Origin: Amblyomma americanum
Taxonomy: Eukaryota; Arthropoda; Arachnida; Ixodida; Ixodidae
NCBI RefSeq assembly: GCF_052857255.1
Contig: NW_027526724.1
Location: 42,849 to 106,848, forward strand
DNA length: 64,000 bases
Reading direction: 5' to 3'
The position numbers and the translations under genes were made by a program. Below, in pieces: positions 21,431-33,540 of this stretch. Each line of letters starts with the position of its first letter. Positions within the stretch are counted from its first letter, which is position 1. Under the pieces are notes generated by a model. That model saw only the letters and a list, made by a program, of their open reading frames with translations. It was not told where the DNA came from and searched no databases.

Positions 21431-24400
21431 TTCAGACCGAAACGAGCTAAATCTGAACACATCGGTTTTACAAGTGTTCCTCTGATACGCGTCAAAACTT
21501 TTTCTCTTATAACTGCGCGAAAAGCATGTATTCTTGCTTAATACAGCGAAACAAGCTGTTTTAGACCGAAACGAGCTAAATCACAACACATCGGTTTTAC
21601 AAGTGTCTCTGATACGCGTCAAAACTTTTTCTTTTATAGCTGCGCGTAAAGCATGTATTCGTGCTTAATACAACGAAACAAGCTGTTTTAGACCGAAACG
21701 AGCTAAATCTGAACGCATCGGTTTTACAAGTGTTCCTCTGATACGCGTCAAAACTTTTTCTCTTATAACTGCGCGAAAAGCATGTATTCTTGCTTAATAC
21801 AGCGAAACAAGCTGTTTTAGACCGAAACGAGCTAAATCACAACACATCGGTTTTACAAGTGTTCCTCTGATACGCGTCAACACTTTTTCTCTTATAACTG
21901 CACGAAAAGCATGTATTCTTGCTTAATACAGCGAAACAAGCTGTTTTAGACCGAAATGAGCTAAATCACAACACATCGGTTTTACAAGTGTTCCTCTGAT
22001 ACGCGTCAACACTTTTTCTCTTATAACTGCACGAAAAGCATGTATTCTTGCTTAATACAGCGAAACAAGCTGTTTTAGACCGAAATGAGCTAAATCACAA
22101 CACATCGGTTTTACAGTGTTCCTCTGATACGCGTCAAAACTTTTTCTTTTATAACGGCGCGAAAAGCATGTATTCTTGCTTAATACAGCGAAACAAGCTG
22201 TTTTAGACCGAAACGAGCTAAATCACAACACATCGGTATTACAAGTGTTCCACGTGATACTCGTCAAAACTTTTTCTCTTTTAACTGCGCGAAAAGCATG
22301 TATTCGTGCTTAATACAACGAAACAAGCTGTTTTAGACCGAAACGAGCTAAATCTGAACACATCGGTTTCACAAGTATCCACGTGATACTCGTCAAAACT
22401 TTTTCTCTTATAACTGCGCGAAAAGCATGTATTCGTGCTTAATACAACGAAACAAGCTGTTTTAGACCAAAACGAGCTAAATCTGAACACATCGGTTTTA
22501 CAAGTATCCACGTGATACTCGTCAAAACTTTTTCTCTTATAACTGCGCGAAAAGCATGTATTCTTGCTTAATACAACGAAACAAGCTGTTTTAGATCGAA
22601 ACGAGCTAAATCACAACACATCGGTTTTACAAGTGTCTCTCTAATACGCGTCAAAACTTTTTCTCTTATAACTGCGCGAAAAGCATGTATTCTTGCTTAA
22701 TACAACGAAACAAGCTGTTTTAGACCGAAACGAGCTAAATCACAACACATCGGTTTTACAAGTGTCTCTCTAATACGCGTCAAAACTTTTTCTCTTATAA
22801 CTGCGCGAAAAGCATGTATTCTTGCTTAATACAACGAAACAAGCTGTTTTAGACCGAAACGAGCTAAATCATAACACATCGGTATTACAAGTGTTCCACG
22901 TGATACTCGTCAGAACTTTTTCTCTTATAACTGCGCGAAAAGCATGTATTCGTGCTTAATACAACGAAACAAGCTGTTTTAGACCGAAACGAGCTAAATC
23001 TGAGCACATCGGTTTTACAAGTGTCCCTGTGACACGCGTCAAAACTTTTTCTCTTATAACTGCGCGAAAAGCATGTATTCTTGCTTAATACAACGAAACA
23101 AGCTGTTGTAGACCGAAATGAGCTAAATCACAACACATCGGTTTTACAAGTGTTCCTCTGATACGCGTCAAAACTTTTTCTCTTATAACTGCGCGAAAAG
23201 CATGTATTCTTGCTTAATACAGCGAAACAAGCTGTTTTAGACCGAAACGAGCTAAATCACAACACATCGGTATTACAAGTATCCACGTGACACTCAAAAC
23301 TTTTTCTCTTATAACTGCGCGAAAAGCATGTATTCTTGCTTAATACAACGAAACAAGCTGTTTTAGACCGAAACGAGCTAAATCACAACACAAAGGTTTT
23401 ACAAGTGTTCCTCTGATACGCGTCTAAACTTTTTCTCTTATAACTGCGCGAAAAGCATGTATTCGTGCTTAATACAACGAAACAAGCTGTTTCAGACCGA
23501 AACGAGCTAAATCTGAACACATCGGTTTTACAAGTGTTCCTCTGATACGCGTCAAAACTTTTTCTCTTATAACTGCGCGAAAAGCATGTATTCTTGCTTA
23601 ATACAGCGAAACAAGCTGTTTTAGACCGAAACGAGCTAAATCACAACACATCGGTTTTACAAGTGTCTCTGATACGCGTCAAAACTTTTTCTTTTATAAC
23701 TGCGCGTAAAGCATGTATTCGTGCTTAATACAACGAAACAAGCTGTTTTAGACCGAAACGAGCTAAATCTGAACGCATCGGTTTTACAAGTGTTCCTCTG
23801 ATACGCGTCAAAACTTTTTCTCTTATAACTGCGCGAAAAGCATGTATTCTTGCTTAATACAGCGAAACAAGCTGTTTTAGACCGAAACGAGCTAAATCAC
23901 AACACATCGGTTTTACAAGTGTTCCTCTGATACGCGTCAACACTTTTTCTCTTATAACTGCACGAAAAGCATGTATTCTTGCTTAATACAGCGAAACAAG
24001 CTGTTTTAGACCGAAATGAGCTAAATCACAACACATCGGTTTTACAAGTGTTCCTCTGATACGCGTCAAAACTTTTTCTTTTATAACGGCGCGAAAAGCA
24101 TGTATTCTTGCTTAATACAGCGAAACAAGCTGTTTTAGACCGAAACGAGCTAAATCACAACACATCGATTTTACAAGTGTTCCTCTGATACGCGTCAAAA
24201 CTTTTTCTCTTATAACTGCGCGAAAAGCATGTATTCTTGCTTAATACAGCGAAACAAGCTGTTTTAGACCGAAATGAGCTAAATCACAACACATCGGTTT
24301 TACAAGTGTTCCTCTGATACGCGTCAAAACTTTTTCTTTTATAACGGCGCGAAAAGCATGTATTCTTGCCTAATACAGCGAAACAAGCTGTTTTAGACCG
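21431..24400. repeat. C-block-derived segments around a B triplet (22211)
   Basis: Contains C-block monomers (T', CTGAACGCATCGG, GTCAACAC, GGCGCG), a B1-B2a-B2b triplet starting at 22211, S copies, then a second and fuller C block from about 22.98 kb that includes GCTGTTGTAGACC, the 126-bp monomer and CACAAAGG. The triplet starts at 20534, 22211 and 24401 are separated by 1677 and 2190 bp (13 and 17 monomers). One copy near 22114 has lost a base in TTTTACAGTG. Confidence 0.78.
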
Positions 24401-25824
24401 AAACGAGCTAAATCACAACACATCGGTATTACAAGTGTTCCACGTGATACTCGTCAAAACTTTTTCTCTTTTAACTGCGCGAAAAGCATGTATTCGTGCT
24501 TAATACAACGAAACAAGCTGTTTTATACCGAAACGAGCTAAATCTGAACACATCGGTTTCACAAGTATCCACGTGATACTCGTCAAAACTTTTTCTCTTA
24601 TAACTGCGCGAAAAGCATGTATTCGTGCTTAATACAACGAAACAAGCTGTTTTAGACCAAAACGAGCTAAATCTGAACACATCGGTTTTACAAGTATCCA
24701 CGTGATACTCGTCAAAACTTTTTCTCTTATAACTGCGCGAAAAGCATGTATTCTTGCTTAATACAACGAAACAAGCTGTTTTAGACCGAAACGAGCTAAA
24801 TCCCAACACATCGGTTTTACAAGTGTCTCTCTAATACGCGTCAAAACTTTTTCTCTTATAACTGCGCGAAAAGCATGTATTCTTGCTTAATACAACGAAA
24901 CAAGCTGTTTTAGACCGAAACGAGCTAAATCACAACACATCGGTTTTACAAGTGTCTCTCTAATACGCGTCAAAACTTTTTCTCTTATAACTGCGCGAAA
25001 AGCATGTATTCTTGCTTAATACAACGAAACAAGCTGTTTTAGACCGAAACGAGATAAATCTGAACACATCGGTTTTACAAGTGTTCCTCTGATACGCGTC
25101 AAAACTTTTTTCTCTTATAACTGCGCGAAAAGCATGTATTCTTGCTTAGTCCAACGAAACAAGCTGTTTTAGACCGAAACAAGGTAAATCTGAACACATC
25201 GGTTTTACAAGTGTCCTTGTGACATGCCTTTAAAACTTTTTCTCTTATAACTGCGCGAAAAGCATGTATTCCTGCTTAATAAAGCGAAACAAGCTGTTTT
25301 AGACCAAAACGAGCTAAATCACAACACATCGGTTTTACAAGTGTTCCTCTGATACGCGTCAAAATTTTTTCTCTTATAACTGCGCGAAAAGCATGTATTC
25401 TTGCTTAATACAGCGAAACAAGCTGTTTTAGACCGAAACGAGCTAAATCACAACACATCGCTTTTACAAGTGTTCCTCTGATACGCCTCAACTCTTTTTT
25501 CTCTTATAGCTGCGCGAAAAGCATGTATTCGTGCTTAGTCCAACGAAACAAGCTGTTTTAGACCAAAACGAGCTAAATCACAACACATCGGTTTTACAAG
25601 TGTTCCTCTGATACGCGTCAAAATTTTTTCTCTTATAACTGCGCGAAAAGCATGTATTCTTGCTTAATACAGCGAAACAAGCTGTTTTAGACCGAAACGA
25701 GCTAAATCACAACACATCGCTTTTACAAGTGTTCCTCTGATACGCGTCAACTCTTTTTTCTCTTATAGCTGCGCGAAAAGCATGTATTCGTGCTTAATAC
25801 AACGAAACAAGCTGTTTTAGACCG
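24401..25824. repeat. B triplet, S S X1-X4, then duplicated X3-X4
   Basis: Runs B1 B2a B2b S S X1 X2 X3 X4 and then returns to X3 at 25566 for a second X3 X4. The first X4 reads GCCTCAACTC instead of GCGTCAACTC. The second X4 changes within its tail (CGTGCTTAATAC instead of CGTGCTTAGTCC) to the end of a G-type monomer and is followed by S. Confidence 0.8.
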
Positions 25825-28800
25825 AAACGAGCTAAATCACAACACATCGGTTTTACAAGTGTCTCTCTAATACGCGTCAAAACTTTTTCTCTTATAACTG
25901 CGCGAAAAGTATGTATTCTTGCTTAATACAACGAAAAAAGCTGTTTTAGACCGAAACGAGCTAAATCTGAGCACATCGGTTTTACAAGTGTCCCGGTGAC
26001 ACGCGTCAAAACTTTTTCTCTTATAACTGCGCGAAAAGCATGTATTCTTGCTTAATACAACGAAACAAGCTGTTTTAGACCGAAACGAGCTAAATCACAA
26101 CACATCGGTTTTACAAGTGTTCCTCTGATACGCGTCAAAACTTTTTCTCTTATAACTGCGCGAAAAGCATGTATTCTTGCTTAATACAGCGAAACAAGCT
26201 GTTTTAGACCGAAACGAGCTAAATCACAACACATCGGTTTTACAAGTGTTCCTCTGATACGCGTCAAAACTTTTTCTCTTATAACTGCGCGAAAAGCATG
26301 TATTCTTGCTTAATACAGCGAAACAAGCTGTTTTAGACCGAAATGAGCTAAATCACAACACATCGGTTTTACAAGTGTTCCTCTGATACGCGTCAAAACT
26401 TTTTCTCTTATAACTGCGCGAAAAGCATGTATTCTTGCTTAATACAGCGAAACAAGCTGTTTTAGACCGAAACGAGCTAAATCACAACACATCGGTATTA
26501 CAAGTGTTCCACGTGATACTCGTCAAAACTTTTTCTCCTATAACTGCGCGAAAAGCATGTATTCGTGCTTAATACAACGAAACAAGCTGTTTTAGACCGA
26601 AACGAGCTAAATCTGAACACATCGGTTTTACAAGTATCCACGTGATACTCGTCAAAACTTTTTCTCTTATAACTGCGCGAAAAGCATGTATTCTTGCTTA
26701 ATACAACGAAACAAGCTGTTTTAGACCGAAACAAGCTAAATCACAACACATCGGTTTTACAAGTGTCTCTCTAATACGCGTCAAAACTTTTTCTCTTATA
26801 ACTGCGCGAAAAGCATGTATTCTTGCTTAATACAACGAAACAAGCTGTTTTAGACCGAAACGAGCTAAATCACAACACATCGGTTTTACAAGTGTCTCTG
26901 ATACGCGTCAAAACTTTTTCTTCTATATCTGCGCGTAAAGCATGTATTCGTGCTTAATACAACGAAACAAGCTGTTTTAGACCGAAACGAGCTAAATCTG
27001 AACACATCGGTTTTACAAGTGTTCCTCTGATACGCGTCAAAACTTTTTCTCTTATAACTGCGCGAAAAGCATGTATTCTTGCTTAATACAGCGAAACAAG
27101 TTGTTTTAGACCAAAACGAGCTAAATCACAACACATCGGTTTTACAAGTGTTCCTCTAATACGCGTCAAAACTTTTTCTCTTATAACTGCGCGAAAAGCA
27201 TGTATTCTTGCCTAATACAGCGAAACAAGCTGTTTTAGACCGAAACGAGCTAAATCACAACACATCGGTTTTACAAGTGTCTCTCTAATACGCGTCCAAA
27301 CTTTTTCTCTTATAACTGCGCGAAAAGCATGTATTCTTGCTTAATACAACGAAACAAGCTGTTTTAGACCGAAACGAGCTAAATCACAACACATCGGTTT
27401 TACAAGTGTCTCTCTAATACGCGTCAAAACTTTTTCTCTTATAACTGCGCGAAAAGCATGTATTCTTGCTTAATACAACGAAACAAGCTGTTTTAGACCG
27501 AAACGAGCTAAATCTGAACACATCGGTTTTACAAGTGTTCCTCTGATACGCGTCAAAACTTTTTTCTCTTATAACTGCGCGAAAAGCATGTAGTCTTGCT
27601 TAGTCCAACGAAACAAGCTGTTTTAGACCGAAACGAGCTAAATCTGAACACATCGGTTTTACAAGTGTTCCTCTGATACGCGTCAAAACTTTTTTCTCTT
27701 ATAACTGCGCGAAAAGCATGTAGTCTTGCTTAGTCCAACGAAACAAGCTGTTTTAGACCGAAACAAGGTAAATCTGAACACATCGGTTTTACAAGTGTCC
27801 TTGTGACATGCCTTTAAAACTTTTTCTCTTATAACTGCACGAAAAGCATGTATTCCTGCTTAATACAGCGAAACAAGCTGTTTTAGACCAAAACGAGCTA
27901 AATCACAACACATCGGTTTTACAAGGGTTCCTCTGATACGCGTCAAAATTTTTTCTCTTATAACTGCGCGAAAAGCATGTATTCTTGCTTAATACAGCGA
28001 AACAAGCTGTTTTAGACCGAAACGAGCTAAATCACAACACATCGCTTTTACAAGTGTTCCTCTGATACGCGTCAACTCTTTTTTCTCTTATAGCTGCGCG
28101 AAAAGCATGTATTCGTGCTTAGTCCAACGAAACAAGCTGTTTTAGACCGAAACGAGGTAAATCTGAACACATCGGTTTTACAAGTGTCCCTGTGACACGC
28201 CTTTAAAGCTTTTTCTCTTATCACTGCGCGAAAAGCATGTATTTCTGCTTAATACAGCGAAATAAGCTGTTTTAGACCGAAACGAGCTAAATCACAACAC
28301 ATCGGTTTTACAATTGTTCCTCTGATACGCGTCTAAACTTTTTCTCTTATAACTGCGCGAAAAGCATGTATTCGTGCTTAATACAACAAAACAAGCTGTT
28401 TTAGACCGAAACGAGTTACATCTGAACACATCGGTTTTACAAGTGTCCCTGTGACACGCGTCAAAACTTTTTCTCTTATAACTGCGCGAAAAGCATGTAT
28501 TCTTGCTTAATACAGCGAAACAAGCTGTTTTAGACCGAAACGAGCTAAATCACAACACATCGGTTTTACAAGTGTTCCTCTGATACGCGTCTAAACTTTT
28601 TCTCTTATAACTGCGCGAAAAGCATTTATTCGTGCTAAATACAACGAAACAAGCTGTTTTAGACCGAAACGAGCGAAATCTGAACACATCGGTTTTACAA
28701 GTGTCCCTGTGACACGCGTCAAAACTTTTTCTCTTATAACTGCGGGAAAAGCATGTGTTCGTGCTTAATACAACGAAACAAGCTGTTTTAGACCGAAACG

Positions 28801-29312
28801 AGCTAAATCACAACACATCGGTTTTACAAGTGTCTCTCTAATACGCGTCAAAACTTTTTCTCTTATAACTGCGCGAAAAGCATGTATTCTTGCTTAATAC
28901 AACGAAACAAGCTGTTTTAGACCGAAACGAGCTAAATCTGAGCACATCGGTTTTACAAGTGTCCCGGTGACACGCGTCAAAACTTTTTCTCTTATAACTG
29001 CGCGAAAAGCATGTATTCTTGCTTAATACAACGAAACAAGCTGTTTTAGACCGAAACGAGCTAAATCACAACACATCGGTTTTACAAGTGTTCCTCTGAT
29101 ACGCGTCAAAACTTTTTCTCTTATAACTGCGCGAAAAGCATGTATTCTTGCTTAATACAGCGACACAAGCTGTTTTAGACCGAAACGAGCTAAATCACAA
29201 CACATCGGTTTTACAAGTGTTCCTCTGATACGCGTCAACTCTTTTTTCTCTTATAGCTGCGCGAAAAGCATGTATTCGTGCTTAATACAACGAAACAAGC
29301 TGTTTTAGACCG
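25825..29312. repeat. 27-monomer unit, 3488 bp
   Basis: Starts with S and P just after an X4/G chimera and ends at the identical chimera at 29.2-29.3 kb. The first S carries GAAAAGTATG and its tail GAAAAAAGCTG, both repeated 3488 bp later. Inside are P F F F' F B1 B2 S S T F2 F3 S S, a tandem pair of X1 (27.5-27.76 kb), X2-X8, and G S P F F. The X1 pair is a one-monomer tandem duplication with the TAGTC mark in both copies. Confidence 0.83.
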
Positions 29313-30410
29313 AAACGAGCTAAATCACAACACATCGGTTTTACAAGTGTCTCTCTAATACGCGTCAAAACTTTTTCTCTTATAACTGCGCGAAAAGTAT
29401 GTATTCTTGCTTAATACAACGAAAAAAGCTGTTTTAGACCGAAACGAGCTAAATCTGAGCACATCGGTTTTACAAGTGTCCCGGTGACACGCGTCAAAAC
29501 TTTTTCTCTTATAACTGCGCGAAAAGCATGTATTCTTGCTTAATACAACGAAACAAGCTGTTTTAGACCGAAACGAGCTAAATCACAACACATCGGTTTT
29601 ACAAGTGTTCCTCTGATACGCGTCAAAACTTTTTCTCTTATAACTGCGCGAAAAGCATGTATTCTTGCTTAATACAGCGAAACAAGCTGTTTTAGACCGA
29701 AACGAGCTAAATCACAACACATCGGTTTTACAAGTGTTCCTCTGATACGCGTCAAAACTTTTTCTCTTATAACTGCGCGAAAAGCATGTATTCTTGCTTA
29801 ATACAGCGAAACAAGCTGTTTTAGACCGAAATGAGCTAAATCACAACACATCGGTTTTACAAGTGTTCCTCTGATACGCGTCAAAACTTTTTCTCTTATA
29901 ACTGCGCGAAAAGCATGTATTCTTGCTTAATACAGCGAAACAAGCTGTTTTAGACCGAAACGAGCTAAATCACAACACATCGGTATTACAAGTGTTCCAC
30001 GTGATACTCGTCAAAACTTTTTCTCCTATAACTGCGCGAAAAGCATGTATTCGTGCTTAATACAACGAAACAAGCTGTTTTAGACCGAAACGAGCTAAAT
30101 CTGAACACATCGGTTTTACAAGTATCCACGTGATACTCGTCAAAACTTTTTCTCTTATAACTGCGCGAAAAGCATGTATTCTTGCTTAATACAACGAAAC
30201 AAGCTGTTTTAGACCGAAACAAGCTAAATCACAACACATCGGTTTTACAAGTGTCTCTCTAATACGCGTCCAAACTTTTTCTCTTATAACTGCGCGAAAA
30301 GCATGTATTCTTGCTTAATACAACGAAACAAGCTGTTTTAGACCGAAACGAGCTAAATCACAACACATCGGTTTTACAAGTGTCTCTCTAATACGCGTCA
30401 AAACTTTTTC
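29313..30410. repeat. Partial second copy of the 27-monomer unit
   Basis: Tracks the sequence from 25825 at a constant offset of 3488 bp through S P F F F' F B1 B2 S, including GAAAAGTATG and the AACAAGCTAAATC tail after B2. It then diverges: the last S near 30.4 kb has a shortened pyrimidine tract (TTTTTCTTATAACGGCGCG) that leads into the scrambled zone. Confidence 0.82.
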
Positions 30411-31765
30411 TTATAACGGCGCGAAAAGCATGTATTCTTGCTTAATACAGCGAAACAAGCTGTTTTAGACCGAAACGAGCTAAATCACAACACAACGGTA
30501 TTACAAGTGTTCCACGTGATACTCGTCAAAACTTTTTCTCTTTTAACTGCGCGAAAAGCATGTATTCGTGCTTAATACAACGAAACAAGCTGTTTTTGAC
30601 CGAAACGAGCTAAATCTGAACACATCGGTTTTACAAGTATCCACGTGATACTCGTCAAAACTTTTTCTCTTATAACTGCGCGAAAAGCATGTATTCTTGC
30701 TTACTACAACGAAACAAGCTGTTTTAGACCGAAACGAGCTAAATCACAACAAATCGGTTTTACAAGTGTCTAATACGCGTCAAAACTTTTTCTCTTATAA
30801 CTGCGCGAAAAGCATGTATTCTTGCTTAATACAACGAAACAAGCTGTTTTAGACCGAAACGAGCTAAATCTGAACACATCGGTTTTACAAGTATCCACGT
30901 GATACTCGTCAAAACTTTTTCTCTTATAACTGCGCGAAAAGCATGTGTTCTTGCTTAATACAGCGAAACAAGCTGTTTTAGACCGAAATGAGCTAAATCA
31001 CAACACATCGGTTTTACAAGTGTTCCTCTGATACGCGTCAAAACTTTTTCTTTTATTACTGCGCGAAAAGCATGTATTCTTGCTTAATACAGCGAATCAA
31101 GCTGTTTTAGACCGAAACGAGCTAAATCACAACACATCGGTATTACAAGTGTTCCACGTGATACTCGTCAAAACATTTTCTCTTATAACTGCGCGAAAAG
31201 CATGTATTCGTGCTTAATACAACGAAACAAGCTGTTTTAGACCAAAACGAGCTAAATCTGAACACATCGGTTTTACAAGTATCCACGTGATACTCGTCAA
31301 AACTTTTTCTCTTATAACTGCGCGAAAAGCATGTATTCTTGCTTAATACAACAAAACAAGCTGTTTTAGACCGAAACGAGCTAAATCACAACACATCGGT
31401 TTTACAAGTGTCTCTCTAATACGCGTCAAAACTTTTTCTCCTATAACGGCGCGAAAAGCATGTATTCTTGCTTAATACAACGAAACAAGCTGTTTTAGAC
31501 CGAAAGGAGCTAAATCACAACACATCGGTTTTACAAGTGTCTCTCTAATACGCGTCAAAACTTTTTCTCTTATAACTGCGCGAAAAGCATGTATTCTTGC
31601 TTAATACAACGAAACAAGCTGTTTTAGACCGAAACGAGCTAAATCTGAACACATCGGTTTTACAAGTGTTCCTCTGATACGCGTCAAAACTTTTTTCTCT
31701 TATAACTGCGCGAAAAGCATGTATTCTTGCTTAGTCCAACGAAACAAGCTGTTTTAGACCGAAAC

Positions 31766-33059
31766 GAGCCAAATCACAACACATCGGTATTACAAGTGTT
31801 CCACGTGATACTCGTAAAAACTTTTTCTCTTATAACTGCGCGAAAAGCATGTATTCGTGCTTAAAACAACGAAACAAGCTGTTTTAGACCGAAACGAGCT
31901 AAATCTGAACACATCGGTTTTACAAGTGTCCCTGTGACAGGCGTCAAAACTTTTTCTCTTATAACTGCGCGAAAAGCATGTATTCTTGCTTAATACAGCG
32001 AAACAAGCTGTTTTAGACCAAAACGAGCTAAATCACAACACATCGGTTTTACAAGTGTTCCTCTGATACGCGTCAAAATTTTTTCTCTTATAACTGCGCG
32101 AAAAGCATGTATTCTTGCTTAATACAGCGAAACAAGCTGTTTTAGACCGAAACGAGCTAAATCACAACACATCGCTTTTAGAAGTGTTCCTCTGATACGC
32201 GTCAACTCTTTTTTCTCTTATAGCTGCGCGAAAAGCATGTATTCGTGCTTAGTCCAACGAAACAAGCTGTTTTAGTCCGAAAAGAGTTAAATCTGAACAC
32301 ATCGGTTTTACAAGTGTTCCTCTGATACGCGTCAAAACTTTTTCTCTTATAACTGCGCGAAAAGCATGTATTCTTGCTTATTACAACGAAACAAGCTGTT
32401 TTAGACCGAAACGAGCCAAATCACAACACATCGGTATTACAAGTGTTCCACGTGATACTCGTAAAAACTTTTTCTCTTATAACTGCGCGAAAAGCATGTA
32501 TTCGTGCTTAAAACAACGAAACAAGCTGTTTTAGACCGAAACGAGCTAAATCTGAACACATCGGTTTTACAAGTGTCCCTGTGACAGGCGTCAAAACTTT
32601 TTCTCTTATAACTGCGCGAAAAGCATGTATTCTTGCTTAATACAACGAAACAAGCTGTTTTAGACCGAAATGAGCTAAATCACAACACATCGGTTTTACA
32701 AGTGTTCCTCTGATACGCGTCAAAACTTTTTCTCTTATAACTGCGCGAAAAGCATGTATTCTTGCTTAATACAGCGAAACAAGTTGTTTTAGACCGAAAC
32801 GAGCTAAATCACAACACATCGGTATTACAAGTGTTCCACGTGATACTCGTCAAAACGTTTTCTCTTATAACTGCGCGAAAAGCATGTATTCGTGCTTAAT
32901 ACAACGAAACAAGCTGTTTTAGACCGAAACGAGCTAAATCTGAACACTTCGGTTTTACAAGTATCCACGTGAGACTCGTCAAAACTTTTTCTCTTATAAC
33001 TGCGCGAAAAGCATGTATTCTTGCTTAATACAACGAAACAAGCTGTTTTAGACCGAAAC
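31766..33059. repeat. Local five-monomer duplication (period 647 bp)
   Basis: The run GAGCCAAATC, CTCGTAAAAAC, CGTGCTTAAAACAACG and GACAGGCGTC appears at 31766 onward and again from 32413, an offset of 647 bp (five monomers plus 2). The first copy continues with X3 and X4, the second with F' and F. This places the duplication at about 31.77-32.41 kb, with the second copy truncated by another join. Confidence 0.75.
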
Positions 33060-33540
33060 GAGCTAAATCACAACACATCGGTTTTACAAGTGTCTCTCTG
33101 ATACGCGTCAAAACTTTTTCTTCTATAACTGCGCGTAAAGCATGTATTCTTGCTTAATACAACGAAACAAGCTGTTTTAGACCGAAACGATCTAAATCTG
33201 AACACATCGGTTTTTCAAGTATCCACGTGATACTCGTCAAAACTTTCTCTTATAACTGCGCGAAAAGCATGTATTCTTGCTTAATACAACGAAACAAGCT
33301 GTTTTAGACCGAAACGAGCTAAATCACAACACATCGGTTTTACAAGTGTCTCTCTGATACGCGTCAAAACTTTTTCTTCTATAACTGCGCGTAAAGCATG
33401 TATTCTTGCTTAATACAACGAAACAAGCTGTTTTAGACCGAAACGATCTAAATCTGAACACATCGGTTTTTCAAGTATCCACGTGATACTCGTCAAAACT
33501 TTCTCTTATAGCTGCGCGAAAAGCATGTATTCGTGCTTAT
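33060..33540. repeat. Local dimer duplication (period 256 bp)
   Basis: Two S/T-like plus B2-like monomers are repeated in tandem. CTCTCTGATACGCG, TTCTATAACTGCGCGTAAAG, ACGATCTAAATC, TTTTTCAAGTATCC and the short tract CAAAACTTTCTC occur in both copies. ACGATCT starts at 33187 and 33443, 256 bp apart. The second copy ends CGTGCTTATTAC and leads straight into the C block. Confidence 0.82.

Larger units (their letters stand above)
30411..33540. repeat. Scrambled, variant-rich zone
   Basis: Monomer order does not follow any other unit for long, and private variants are common: CACAACGGTATTAC, CTGTTTTTGACC, GTGTCTAATACG, GCGAATCAAGC, GAAAGGAGC, CTCGTAAAAAC, GACAGGCGTC, CACTTCGG, GATCTAAATC. CACGTG monomers are dense. 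Some variants reappear at 42.3-44.3 and 48.4-49.2 kb (CACAACGGTATT, CTGTTTTTGACC, GTGTCTAATACG, GCGAATCAAG), so this zone shares ancestry with the later superunits. Confidence 0.78.
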
